Assembly (NCBI GenBank): GCA_003149935.1
Contig: QAMH01000007.1
Span: 124,001-188,000, forward strand
From: Coriobacteriia bacterium
GTDB taxonomy: Bacteria; Actinomycetota; Coriobacteriia; Coriobacteriales; QAMH01
DNA: 64,000 nucleotides
Direction of reading: 5' to 3'
Shown here: piece after piece, positions 7,596-16,036 of the stretch
Numbering within the stretch: the first letter of the stretch is position 1
How the letters are laid out: every line of letters starts with the position of its first letter
Made by a program: the position numbers and the translations under genes
The notes under the pieces: model-generated
Database searches by the model: none
What the model saw: the letters and a program-made list of their open reading frames with translations, nothing else
What the model was told of the DNA's origin: nothing

Positions 7596-8536
7596 GCACC
7601 GCCCCGTCCGTCGCGGCGAGCCTCCGCCTGCTCCAAGAGCTCAAGCGCCCGGATGATGCGCCCTTCTATCTCGTCCCTGGTGGCAGTGGGGCGGAAGAAG
7701 CGGGCTATGCTCTTGCGCGGTATCTTGAACTGCTCGACCTGGTTGGGCTTCTCCTCCTCCATGATGGAGCGGATCAGCGCCGGTGTGAGCGAGCCCTCCT
7801 TCGAGTAGCGCTTCAGCTTGATGGCCTGGGCGTGCGAGGGCGTTGCCGCCTGCGCCCCGATGGCGTCCAGCAGGTGCTCCTGCTCGCTCTGGGAGAGATG
7901 GCTTACCTCCACAGCGGGGAGCATCTTCATGCGCCCCTCGTCCACGAGGGCAAGAAGACCTGGAATAAGGAAGGTCAACCGTATGAAGCGTTGAATCCTG
8001 TCCTTACTCACGCCGAGCTCTTCGGCCAAAATGTCACGCGACCTCCTGCCGTCTGACTTGTGCGCAAGTTGCGCACAAGTCAGGTCGGTGCGCTGCCCCT
8101 GGCGCTTCATCGCCTCAAGCCGCATCGAGTACGCGAACGCCCGCTCGCTCGGCAGGATGGTCTCCCTCTGGAGGTTCGAGTCCACCATGGCGATTGTGGC
8201 CTCGTCGTCGGTCAAGCTGCGCACGATGCACGGCGCGCTCTCCAACCCCGCCAGCTCCGCCGCACGCGCGCGCCTGTGCCCGCTCACCAGCTCGTAGCGC
8301 TCGGGGCCCGAAGGCCGCACCGTGAGCGGCACCAGCACCCCGTTCTCGGCGATGCTCTCCGCGAGCCGCTCCATCTCCTCGTCGTCGCGCACCTAGAAGG
8401 GATGGCCCGGGAACGGGTCGATGAGCGAGAGCGGTATGTCGGCCACGCCTGCGAGGGCGGAGCCGTCGCGCTCCTCCTGCGACGTGAACAGCTCGTCCAC
8501 GCCGGGCAGCGTTATGGGAACCTTCCTCCTAGCCAC
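7592..8536 (-). pseudogene. parB: ParB-family partition protein interrupted by an amber codon
   Basis: Read from GTG 8536, which overlaps the parA stop, this is a 314-residue ParB with IDPFPGHPF near residue 45, the nuclease-like ParB box (SGHRRARAAELAG) and a helix-turn-helix (AEELGVSKDRIQRFIRL). An in-frame TAG at 8393-8395 splits it after HPF, at a place where relatives usually have Lys in HPFKVRDDEEM; AAG to TAG is one base change. GTG directly after the stop could restart translation at VRDDEEM and make a 266-residue protein without the N-terminal arm. That arm normally contacts ParA, so partition would probably fail. Confidence 0.78.
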
Positions 8537-9314
8537 GGGCGATCACCTCCTCTGCGAGGCGTTCGAAGGCGCGCGCCGCCTTTCCGCGCCCGTCGTAGGA
8601 GAAGATGCTCGTCCCCACGGCGGGAGCCTCGGCAGCGGACACCGCCCGGGGGATGACCGTCTCGAACACGCGGTAGGTCTCCCCGTACTGCTCGCGGATG
8701 GCCCCCTCGACCTCGCGGGCCAGGTTGTTGCGGCTGTCGGAGAGCGTGATGAGTATGCCCTCAACGGTTAGCGACGGGTTGATCTGGCGTCGCACGCGCC
8801 CGACGGTCTTCAAGAGCGCCGTCATGGCGGAGGCGGGAAGGTACTCGGCCGACACCGGCACGAGCACGCTGTCCGCGGCGACGAGGGCGTTCACCGGGAT
8901 TATCCCGAGCGTCGGCGCGCAGTCGATGAGTATGAAGTCGTAGTCCGCCTTGAGGGGCGAGAGCCACACGTTCATCAGCTGCTCGCGCGACATCGCCATG
9001 AGGATGGGCATCTCCATCCCGGCGAGCTCGATGTTCGCGGGCATGAGGTCGATGCCCTCCTTGTGGGGGAGGATTCCCTCGCGGGGATCGAGCCCCTCGC
9101 CCTCGATAACCGTGTTCAGATGATTCGCGAGCGTGACCTCCAGGGCGTCGGGGTCGCTCCACCCGAGCGACTTGGTGAGGTCGCCCTGCGGGTCGGCGTC
9201 CACGAGAAGCACGCGCCTCCCGAGGCGCGCGAGCGCCACTCCCAGGCTCAGGGTCGTGGCCGTCTTGCCGGTTCCGCCCTTCTGGTTGGCTACTGCGATC
9301 GTCCTGCATGGCAT
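8529..9314 (-). CDS. parA: ParA/Soj-type partition ATPase
   Basis: 261 residues beginning MPCRTIAVANQKGGTGKT. The deviant Walker A box KGGTGKT is at about residues 11-17, DADPQGDLTKSLG follows near 40, and IDCAPTLG is the Walker B region. ParA ATPases bind DNA non-specifically and move ParB-parS complexes to segregate plasmids or chromosomes. ATG 9314 was chosen because AAGGAGG lies 10 bases before it and it gives the usual short start; a nearer ATG (9321) is out of frame. It is first in the parA-parB-rep operon. The chromosomal copy would be expected near the origin, so this one is probably element-borne. Confidence 0.87.
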   Translation of the reverse strand: MPCRTIAVANQKGGTGKTATTLSLGVALARLGRRVLLVDADPQGDLTKSLGWSDPDALEVTLANHLNTVIEGEGLDPREGILPHKEGIDLMPANIELAGMEMPILMAMSREQLMNVWLSPLKADYDFILIDCAPTLGIIPVNALVAADSVLVPVSAEYLPASAMTALLKTVGRVRRQINPSLTVEGILITLSDSRNNLAREVEGAIREQYGETYRVFETVIPRAVSAAEAPAVGTSIFSYDGRGKAARAFERLAEEVIARG

Positions 9315-9543
9315 GTTCCATGCACCTCCTTCTGCGGTTGCCCGCATCTGGAGGTCAGACGGTTCTCGCACGATGTGCGAAAGGCGTGCGTTTCGCGAAA
9401 ATACTGGAAGCACACTGGAAAACTCGGGGTTTCAGGAAAAGCGGAGAAGTTGGAAGCGTTTCCCCTGTTTCAAAAACCATGCCTTTGAACTGGGGATTTC
9501 TCGATTGCGCATTTCGCGCGTTTCGCGGGACGCTACCCTGCCA
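9315..9543. promoter_or_regulatory. parA upstream region with parS/operator-like palindromes
   Basis: The perfect palindrome TTTCGCGAAA lies at 9391-9400, and a related TTTCGCGCGTTTCGCG run lies at about 9512-9527. Palindromes upstream of a parAB operon are often its centromere (parS) or its autoregulatory operator, but these do not match the canonical chromosomal parS. No coding region is evident. Confidence 0.4.
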
Positions 9544-9585
9544 ACAGCTTGGGAAGCCAGGGCCTTACCACTTGGCGACCCCCGC
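9544..9585 (-). tRNA. tRNA-Gly(CCC), 5' half only (remnant)
   Basis: On the minus strand the sequence gives a tRNA 5' acceptor arm (GCGGGGG), a D-arm (GCCAAGTGGTAAGGC) and an anticodon stem-loop with loop TTCCCAA, which reads anticodon CCC. After the anticodon stem the T-arm (GGTTCRA) and 3' acceptor strand are missing. A TATAAT (plus-strand ATTATA at 9597-9602) sits just upstream, as expected for a former tRNA promoter. The break at the anticodon stem is where tRNA-targeting integrases commonly act, and it marks the likely right edge of the rep-parB-parA element. Confidence 0.62.
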
Positions 9586-9653
9586 ATGGGTGAGCATTAT
9601 ACCGTTCTCCCGCACAGAAGTCTCGAAGTAGGCGGTGCTTTCAGGTGCTATCG

Positions 9654-10283
9654 CTAGCCCTCGTGAATCTCTTCCTTCGTCTTGGGGCGAATCGTGCCCG
9701 CGATGGGCTTCTCGCCCGGGCGGGCAAGCGGCCTCACCAGCTCGTGGGCCACGTAAGGCTCTTCCAGATAGTCCATCTCCTCCTTGGAGAGCTCGATGTC
9801 GACCGCCGCCACGGCGTCGTCCACGCGAGACGGCTTCGAGAATCCGAGCGTCGGGCTTTCGACTCCCTTGTTGAGATGCCACGCGATGGCGATCTGGGCC
9901 ATGGGGACGTCGCGGCGCTGTGCAAGCTTCGCGACGCGCTCGATGATGGGGATGTCGAGCGATTTTGCCCGGTCGTACTTGTCGGCCATGGTCAGATCGG
10001 TCTTGCTGCGAAGCGAATCGATATCCCATGCCTTGCGCGTAAGATGGCCCGAAGCCAGAGGGCTATAGGGCGTGAGCGCCATGTCGAACTGGCGGCAGAC
10101 CGGTATCATCTCGCGCTCGTTCTCGCGGTAGAGCAGGTTGTAGTGGCATTGCATGTTCGTAAACTTCTCCCAGCCGTTCTGCTCCGCGATGTCCTGCATG
10201 TTGTGGAGCTGGTAGGCGAACATCTAGCTCGCGCCGATGGCGCGCACCTTACCGGCGCGGACCAAGGCATCGAGCGCTTTCGT
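9654..10283 (-). pseudogene. Aldo/keto reductase, 5'-truncated with amber codon
   Basis: About 209 codons of the C-terminal two thirds of an AKR. KALDALVRAGKVRAIGAS leads to an in-frame TAG (10224-10226) where relatives have Ser (GASSM; TCG to TAG), then MFAYQLHNMQ and LTPYSPLASGHL to the end. The catalytic Asp/Tyr/Lys part of the barrel, which lies in the missing N-terminal 120 or so residues, is gone. Beyond about 10280 the sequence switches abruptly to a YbaK gene on the other strand. The product cannot be active. Confidence 0.78.
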
Positions 10284-10609
10284 TTGCGGTGGGCGATCGG
10301 GTGGCGCTCGTGGTGTGCGCCGGAGACACGCGCATAGCGAATCCGAAGTTCAAGACGCGCTTCGGGTGCAAGTCGAAGATGCTGTCTGCCGACGAGGCGG
10401 AGGAGCGCATCGGTCATGCCGTCGGTGGCGTGTGTCCCTTTGGCGTGAAAGACGAGTGCGATGTCTATCTCGACGAGTCCCTGCGCAGGTTCGACATGGT
10501 CTATCCGGCGTGCGGAAGCTCCAACAGCGCCATCGCGTTGACGCCCGATGAGCTGGCGGCGATTGTTCCCAAAAGCGAATGGGTGGACGTCTGCAAGCTG
10601 CCGGAGTGA
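10271..10609 (+). pseudogene. YbaK/EbsC-family deacylase, 5'-truncated
   Basis: The frame starts abruptly with ALSFAVGDRVALVV and continues through GHAVGGVCPFG and YPACGSSNSAI to a normal stop. This is the C-terminal two thirds of a YbaK/EbsC (aminoacyl-tRNA editing-like) domain, normally about 155 residues. The N-terminal third is missing at the point where the aldo/keto reductase fragment begins on the opposite strand. GTG 10289 could start a 106-residue remnant, but no ribosome-binding site is evident. Confidence 0.72.
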
Positions 10610-10699
10610 GACACGCCACCTGTTTCGATTGGGCTTTCCCGCGCGGCAATAGGCGAGCCTACGGCTATAGTGTGTGCGTACCAAGACGAAGGCGGCCGC

Positions 10700-11887
10700 G
10701 TGAAAAAGCAAAAAGAGAGCATCTGGAGCTTTCCCTACATCGCGTTGATGATGGTGAACCTCTTCCAGTCTATGGCTGCGTTCATGGCCAACACCACGCT
10801 TCCGGTGTATGCTGACGCGCTGGGAGCATCTCCTTCCATGGTAGGTATAGTGGTGAGCTCGTTTTCCGTGACGGCATTGCTCATCAGGCCCTTCGCGGGC
10901 CCTGCGTTCGACAGCTTCTCGCGCAAGCGTCTGCTCATGGCGTCGCAGTGCATCATATGTGCCTGCATGTTCCTCTACGGTGTGGTGGATTCCCTGCAGG
11001 GGCTTGTCATCGTCAGGCTCGTACACGGCATTGGGATTGGCTGCAGTGGTCCGCTCGCCATGTCGCTCGTATCGGAGTTCCTTCCGGAGTCGAGGTTCGC
11101 GAGCGGAATAAGCATCTATGCCCTGGCGCAGTCGTTCGCGCAGGTGGTCGGTCCGGCAGCGGGGTTGTACCTGGTGAATGCCATCGGCTTTTCACCATCC
11201 TATTTCCTCGCCGCGGGTTGCCTCCTGGTGGCCATTTGCGGTGTCGGGCTCATACGGGAGCCGTATCGGGAGCGTTTGCGCTACGAGCTGAAACTTGATC
11301 GTATGTTCGCGCCGGAGGCAGTGGGAAAGGGGGTCGCCCTGATGCTGCTCGCAACCTCGTTTTCGTGCATGGGCGCCTATGTCGTGCTGTATGGCTATTC
11401 CGTGGGAGTTTCCCAGATGGGGGTCTTCTTCATCGTGTACGCCTTCTGCCTGTTGGGGACGCGCCCCCTATTTGGAAGCATGGCTGACAGGTTTGGTGCG
11501 CCGCGCATGCTCGCCGTCGGTATCGCGTTCTTTGCGGCGTCCTACGTTGCGCTTGCCGTCGCGGACAATCTGGTGGCGTTCATCATCGCCGCGATTTTAG
11601 GCTCGGCCGGATTCGGATGCTGCGGTCCGCTGCTCCAATCCGCCGCGTTGGCCTCCGTGCCCCCATCTCGCCGCGGCGCCGCAAGCAATACCGCCTTCAC
11701 GGGGCTCGACCTGGGAATGCTCATCGGTCCCATCATCGGGGGCATGGTCATAGAGGCTGCGACGCCGATTCTCGGCAGCCAACCCGAGGCGTATTCGCTC
11801 ATGTGGCTGGCGATGCTCGTACCCGCCATAGGCGCCTCTCTGATTGTCTTGCGTTGGAATCTGCAGCGTCGGCAGGATATGACATAG
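10700..11887 (+). CDS. MFS transporter (drug/metabolite efflux type)
   Basis: 395 residues with about 12 hydrophobic segments. The conserved loop between helices 2 and 3 reads RPFAGPAFDSFSRKRLL (motif A-like), with its repeat-half counterpart RPLFGSMADRFGAPRML later on, so this is an ordinary DHA-type major facilitator and probably a proton-coupled exporter. GTG 10700 is chosen because GAAGGCGG precedes it by six bases and VKKQKES gives the usual short cytoplasmic N-terminus. The gene stands alone, followed by a good terminator at 11897-11926. Substrate unknown. Confidence 0.82.
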   Translation: MKKQKESIWSFPYIALMMVNLFQSMAAFMANTTLPVYADALGASPSMVGIVVSSFSVTALLIRPFAGPAFDSFSRKRLLMASQCIICACMFLYGVVDSLQGLVIVRLVHGIGIGCSGPLAMSLVSEFLPESRFASGISIYALAQSFAQVVGPAAGLYLVNAIGFSPSYFLAAGCLLVAICGVGLIREPYRERLRYELKLDRMFAPEAVGKGVALMLLATSFSCMGAYVVLYGYSVGVSQMGVFFIVYAFCLLGTRPLFGSMADRFGAPRMLAVGIAFFAASYVALAVADNLVAFIIAAILGSAGFGCCGPLLQSAALASVPPSRRGAASNTAFTGLDLGMLIGPIIGGMVIEAATPILGSQPEAYSLMWLAMLVPAIGASLIVLRWNLQRRQDMT

Positions 11888-11896
11888 TCGCATTAT

Positions 11897-11926
11897 TGGC
11901 CGGTATCTCGCATATCGGCCATTTTT
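11897..11926 (+). terminator. Intrinsic terminator after MFS gene
   Basis: TGGCCGGTAT (11897-11906) pairs with ATATCGGCCA (11912-11921), with one G-T pair, and is followed by TTTTT. Confidence 0.8.
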
Positions 11927-12013
11927 GTGCGTCGCGGCGAATCTTAGACTAGTCAGAAAAGCAAAACGCGGTATTGCGGCCCTTTCGGCCAGGCAAGAGG
12001 AAAGGCCCGGATT

Positions 12014-13486
12014 ATGAGACCAATGGACTTTGCAAAGCGCACGGCGGCCAACAAGCTCGTCGACTACCTCTGCGCAGATCCCGAAAACAACATGAGCAAG
12101 GTGATGGACAAGATCAACGCCATTTGCCCCGACGCCCTGTTTCCCGCGCAGCGCGAGGCGTTCACGAAGGTCATGTCCGATCCCGACAACAACATGTACC
12201 AGCTCATGATGCGGATCATGGATCTCAACCCCGCGGTTCGCAACGACATGATCAAGACCGTCCTGGTCGAGTCCAACCTCATAGCGTGGGGCGTACAGGA
12301 GAAGATGCGCGAGAAGTATCGCTGCAACATCCCCTGGGCCATCCTGCTCGATCCCACGAGCGCCTGTAACCTGCACTGCACGGGTTGCTGGGCCGCGGAG
12401 TACGGCCACAAGCTCAACCTGAGCTATGACGAGATCGACTCCATCATCCGCCAGGGCAAGGAGCTCGGCGTCCACATCTACATCTACACAGGCGGCGAGC
12501 CGCTGGTGCGCAAGCACGACCTCATCAAGCTCTGTGAGGCGCATCCGGATTGCGCGTTTCTATGCTTCACCAACGCCACGCTCATCGACGAGGAGTTCTG
12601 TCAGGAGATGATTCGCGTCAAGAACTTTATCCCGGCCATCTCGGCCGAGGGCGACGAGGCCGCCACCGATGGGCGCAGGGGCGAGGGTACCTACGCCAAG
12701 GTGGAAGCTGCCATGGATTTGCTGAACAGCCATGGGCTGCCCTTTGGCGTTTCCATTTGCTACACCCACGACAACGCGCCTTCCGTGGCAAGCGACGAGT
12801 ACTTCGACTGGCTCATCGAGAAGGGCGCGTTGTTCGCTTGGATCTTCACCTACATGCCCGTGGGCAAGGACGCCCCCACCTCTCTCATGCCCACGCCCGA
12901 AGACCGCGAGCGCCTCTACCGCTTCAACCGTCGCATACGCGAGACCAAGCCCATCCTCACTCTGGACTTCCAGCACGATGGCGAGTTCGTGGGCGGATGC
13001 ATCGCCGGTGGCAGACGCTACCTGCACATCAATGCTGCCGGTGACGTCGAACCCTGCGTGTTCATCCACTATTCGAATGCCAATGTCCGCGAGATGTCGC
13101 TTCTCGACTGCCTGCGCTCGCCCATCTTCATGGCCTACTACGAAGGACAGCCCTTCAACGACAATCTGCTGCGACCGTGTCCGATGCTCGAGAATCCCGA
13201 GTGCATCGAGCGCATGGTCGAGGAGACGGGGGCCCACTGCACCGATTTGCAGGCGACCGAAAGCGCTCACGACCTTGCGGAGAAATGCCGACCCGCGGCG
13301 CGCGCGTGGGCGCCGGTGGCAGAAAGGCTCTGGACCGACCCGGATGATCCGCGCGCTGAGCTGCGCAACCGCACTTGCAGCGGCCTGGCCGATAGCGACC
13401 TGGAACGCCTGGGGTATCAAGGGCGCACGATGCACGGCGCCTTCGATCCCGACCGCGACAAGGACTCCATCTTCGCGACAAAATAA
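12014..13486 (+). CDS. Radical SAM protein with SPASM-like C-terminal cysteines
   Basis: 490 residues. A helical N-terminal extension of about 110 residues precedes the radical SAM core with Cys118-x3-Cys122-x2-Cys125 (CNLHCTGC), which ligates the S-adenosylmethionine-binding [4Fe-4S] cluster. YTGGEPLV is the GGE motif. The C-terminal third has spaced cysteines (GDVEPCVFIHY, then RPCPMLENPEC and AHCTDL) like SPASM/twitch auxiliary-cluster domains. GAGGAAAGG gives a strong ribosome-binding site. The divided N-terminus and lack of a nearby precursor peptide argue against a RiPP maturase. A TetR gene follows and may control it. The reaction is unknown. Confidence 0.8.
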   Translation: MRPMDFAKRTAANKLVDYLCADPENNMSKVMDKINAICPDALFPAQREAFTKVMSDPDNNMYQLMMRIMDLNPAVRNDMIKTVLVESNLIAWGVQEKMREKYRCNIPWAILLDPTSACNLHCTGCWAAEYGHKLNLSYDEIDSIIRQGKELGVHIYIYTGGEPLVRKHDLIKLCEAHPDCAFLCFTNATLIDEEFCQEMIRVKNFIPAISAEGDEAATDGRRGEGTYAKVEAAMDLLNSHGLPFGVSICYTHDNAPSVASDEYFDWLIEKGALFAWIFTYMPVGKDAPTSLMPTPEDRERLYRFNRRIRETKPILTLDFQHDGEFVGGCIAGGRRYLHINAAGDVEPCVFIHYSNANVREMSLLDCLRSPIFMAYYEGQPFNDNLLRPCPMLENPECIERMVEETGAHCTDLQATESAHDLAEKCRPAARAWAPVAERLWTDPDDPRAELRNRTCSGLADSDLERLGYQGRTMHGAFDPDRDKDSIFATK

Positions 13487-13567
13487 CGGCTGACGCAACG
13501 CGTGTCAGTCGCCCATCGTCACGTATTTGTAACGTCTGCCGGGACTGTCTGCATGCTATTCTTCCTG

Positions 13568-13592
13568 TTAATTGGCTGCACAGGCTAATTAA
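13568..13592. promoter_or_regulatory. Operator-like inverted repeat before TetR gene
   Basis: TTAATT at 13568-13573 is mirrored by AATTAA at 13587-13592, with further matches inside (nGC and GCn). It lies 39 bases before the TetR start, a normal place for a TetR dimer site. Binding by the adjacent TetR protein is inferred. Confidence 0.5.
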
Positions 13593-13630
13593 ATAGCCGA
13601 TGCATCCATGGTTCGTCGATGGGGAGAGTC

Positions 13631-14215
13631 ATGCCGAGACCCCACTACAAAAAGGGCGATGATACCGCCCGTGACAAGTTGGAAGCGGCGTTTTGGGATG
13701 CGCTTGCCGAAGGATCCTACGAGGGCATAAGCGTGGTGGGGCTGTGCCGCGCCGCCGGCGTGAACAAGAACACCTTCTACTACCACTTCGACAACATCGA
13801 CGAGCTGGCCCGTGCGGCGGCGGAGTCCCTCGTCGAGACGCAGTTCATCTACACGGTTATCGAGGCGATCAGGGGAGATGCCCAGCTTCCCGACTACCTC
13901 TCGAAGAGCGAGTTCTCGATGCGCCTGGATCGGGTATGCCTCCTGGCCGATGATAGAGCTCCTTCCCAGCTGCGCCGCATGTTACATGACGCCATCCTGA
14001 GGATGTGGAGCGCCAAGTTGGGCATCGATGTGGACGGGCTCGATTTGCGAGACCGTACGTCCCTGGAGTTCGTCATCGGCGGATTTCTGGGAATCTTCGC
14101 GTACAGGAGTCGCGAGAGCGGAAGCTTCGACCTGAAGGACATCTGGGGCGCAGATTACCTATATCACGCGTTCGATATCGTGAACAAGCTGGTGGAGGAT
14201 AGCCAGCAGACGTGA
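13631..14215 (+). CDS. TetR/AcrR family transcriptional regulator
   Basis: 194 residues. The N-terminal helix-turn-helix (about residues 12-55) contains ISVVGLCRAAGVNKNTFYYH, the hallmark recognition helix of TetR proteins. The rest is an all-helical ligand domain that matches no recognised ligand class. ATG 13631 is chosen because GGGGAG lies five bases ahead; the ATG at 13619 would put that sequence inside the gene. A near-palindrome upstream (13568-13592) may be its operator. It follows the radical SAM gene with a 144-base gap, so it may regulate that gene, itself, or the convergent surface-protein gene. Confidence 0.83.
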   Translation: MPRPHYKKGDDTARDKLEAAFWDALAEGSYEGISVVGLCRAAGVNKNTFYYHFDNIDELARAAAESLVETQFIYTVIEAIRGDAQLPDYLSKSEFSMRLDRVCLLADDRAPSQLRRMLHDAILRMWSAKLGIDVDGLDLRDRTSLEFVIGGFLGIFAYRSRESGSFDLKDIWGADYLYHAFDIVNKLVEDSQQT

Positions 14216-14355
14216 GACGCGAGAGCGAGCAAAGCGATGCCGGTTGTCGCGACTACTGGTCGCGCCTGTTTGCCATGACGCTTTTCGGCTAAGTCGGACA
14301 GAGCATCTTGACGAGTTGCGCGAGCGTATCGCAAAGATGTCAGGATGAGGGCCGC
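14216..14355. other. Convergent intergenic gap
   Basis: Between the TetR stop and the surface-protein stop. A 6-bp stem CGCGAC/GTCGCG (14248-14264) is visible but has no T-run, so a terminator is only weakly supported. No coding region is evident. Confidence 0.3.
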
Positions 14356-15606
14356 CTACTCCGTGCTGCGCTTGCGGCCACGCCAGGCAAGTACGGCGAA
14401 CACGACGGCTGCGAGAAACGCGATACCCGCCAGCGTGCCCACGATGGCGATCGTCCTGTCACCGGTTTCGACGAGCGTCATGGTCTTTTCCGTGCCGGTC
14501 GTGTAGGCGTTGATGGTCTCTTCGGCATCCTTCTTGTTCACAGGGTTTTCGAGCATCTCGTCGGTGATCTCGACCGTGTCGTCAACGGCCTCGCCGTTGC
14601 CGGGCGCATCGTCGTTTCCATTCCCGACGAAGTCCTCGACGATCACGTCATCGGGAAGCGTGGTGATGAGGTCGTCATGGTCGAAGATCTGGTCGGGAAT
14701 CTCCACGGCATCTGGCAACGTGGTGATCTGATCGTCATAATTGACGTCCCCATCGGGAACTTCCACGGCATCCGGCAAGGTGGTGATCTGGTCGTCGTGG
14801 TCGAAGATGCCATCGGGAATCTCGATGCCATCAGGCAGCGTCGTTGACGAGGGCGTGTAAAGCACGTTGATCACGTTGTTGTCAGGGTCCGTGCCCAGGC
14901 GAATCTGGGCCGGATACGTGTCGATCACGTAGGTGTCATCAATCTTGTACTCGTAGGCATCGCCCACGATGAGCTTGTCGAAGCGCTGGTTCGTGAAAGT
15001 CTCCGATCCGAGTTTGGTGAACTCGACATCTTGGGGCGCCAGGGCACCGCTCCACGAATCGGCAGTTAGGTCGGCGCCAGTCATAAGATAGTAGTTGACC
15101 GTATATTCGGAATTCCACAGCCGCACGTAGTTGAGCGTGTAGACGTTTTGGCTCGGATCACGCGACACGACCATCCTGTTGGGCCATCCATCCCAGAAGA
15201 AGTAGCCTGGAATGTCCACGACATAGCTCCAGGCAGTTAGCTCCTGGCCTTCGTGAAAGCCCGAGAGAGTGCGCGTCCCCATGAGGCGAAGGCCATTCTC
15301 GTCTTTGGGTACGTCGGGGTCATCGAACATGACCATCTCGTAGTAGTTGAGCGTGATGGAGCAATTGTCGGCGGGAGAGAGGCCAGCATCTTCGTCGCTA
15401 GCCAGGGTCTGGTCCTGCACTGTTGACGTCGGGACCTCGAGCTCGTTTCCCTGCGTATCCACGACGGTTTGCGTGGGGTTTTCGGCGAAGGCGCTGTAGG
15501 CGCAGTACGCGCTCAGGACAATGCCAATGCACAGGAGCGCAATTGCCGAGACCAGGGTGACCTTGAAGAAACGCATGGAAGTGGGGCCTGAAGCAAGCGT
15601 CTTCAT
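14356..15606 (-). CDS. Cell-surface protein with 20-residue acidic repeats and LVETG-type sorting signal
   Basis: 416 residues. A signal peptide (hydrophobic residues about 13-35, ending AYSAFA) leads into a MucBP/InlB-like beta region with YTVNYYLM. Three full tandem repeats follow, of pattern TTLPDxxExPDxxxxxDDxI, plus a degenerate fourth. The C-terminus has LVETGD, a hydrophobic helix and RGRKRSTE, the layout of a sortase substrate in which LVETG stands for LPxTG. The start at 15606 has AAGGAGG eight bases upstream. No sortase is in the window. The repeats probably form an extended acidic, calcium-binding-type stalk. The protein resembles the MucBP protein at 51660-52658 in overall plan. 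Confidence 0.77.
   Translation of the reverse strand: MKTLASGPTSMRFFKVTLVSAIALLCIGIVLSAYCAYSAFAENPTQTVVDTQGNELEVPTSTVQDQTLASDEDAGLSPADNCSITLNYYEMVMFDDPDVPKDENGLRLMGTRTLSGFHEGQELTAWSYVVDIPGYFFWDGWPNRMVVSRDPSQNVYTLNYVRLWNSEYTVNYYLMTGADLTADSWSGALAPQDVEFTKLGSETFTNQRFDKLIVGDAYEYKIDDTYVIDTYPAQIRLGTDPDNNVINVLYTPSSTTLPDGIEIPDGIFDHDDQITTLPDAVEVPDGDVNYDDQITTLPDAVEIPDQIFDHDDLITTLPDDVIVEDFVGNGNDDAPGNGEAVDDTVEITDEMLENPVNKKDAEETINAYTTGTEKTMTLVETGDRTIAIVGTLAGIAFLAAVVFAVLAWRGRKRSTE
14665..14844 (-). repeat. Three 60-bp tandem repeats within surface-protein gene
   Basis: Units at 14665-14724, 14725-14784 and 14785-14844 each end GTGGT or GTCGT on the plus strand and encode a 20-residue acidic repeat. The first and third are the most alike (both encode FDHDD). 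Copy number may vary by slippage or recombination. Confidence 0.85.
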
Positions 15607-15716
15607 AATAAACGCCTCCTTAAGTGTTAATGATGTTGCTGTCAAGAATAATACAGCGTTTATTTGTCTTTCGGTAGCAAATTATCGGTATAGTTTCCAA
15701 AAAGACAGAAATGCGA

Positions 15717-15911
15717 TATGTCATTTCGAGCGAAAAAAGGGAAATCTCTCCATTCCGCGGCCTTGCGGCCGCTCCAGTCGAGATGACAAAAGGGCCAGGC
15801 GCCGCTCCCGCTGTCATTTCGAGCGGAGCGAAGCGCCCCCCCCTGTCATTTCGAGCGAAGCGGTGTCCCACTGTCATTTCGAGCGGAGCGAAGCGTAGTC
15901 GAGAAATCTCA
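15717..15911. repeat. TCATTTCGAG dispersed repeat cluster A
   Basis: At least four copies of a TGTCATTTCGAGCG(G)AGCGAAGC-like unit (starting near 15719, 15812, 15844 and 15872), with one inverted end (TCGAGATGACA near 15778) and a closing GTCGAGAAATCTC. It fills most of the 430-base divergent gap between the surface-protein and VanZ-RDD genes. The same element recurs in clusters at 17083, 25376 and 59757, so it is a REP-like family. Confidence 0.8.
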
Positions 15912-16036
15912 CTCCACCCTCATTGGATTCTATTGTCCCCAGTCCCATCGGCTTACAATCTTGTCATTCTCGGTCATGCGGCCCCATCATCTAGTAACTT
16001 ACCTCGTATGGATAGGAACTTCGCGATGGAGGTGAG

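Noticed and set aside
8393..8395. Read-through of TAG as pyrrolysine or another residue in parB (and in the aldo/keto reductase fragment)
   Set aside because: TAG ends many normal genes here, no pyrrolysine genes are visible, and both TAG codons are in a decaying island.
12014..13486. RiPP maturase for a small precursor peptide
   Set aside because: No short Cys/Gly-rich ORF with a ribosome-binding site is seen near the radical SAM gene, and the N-terminal extension is not a precursor-recognition domain that I recognise.
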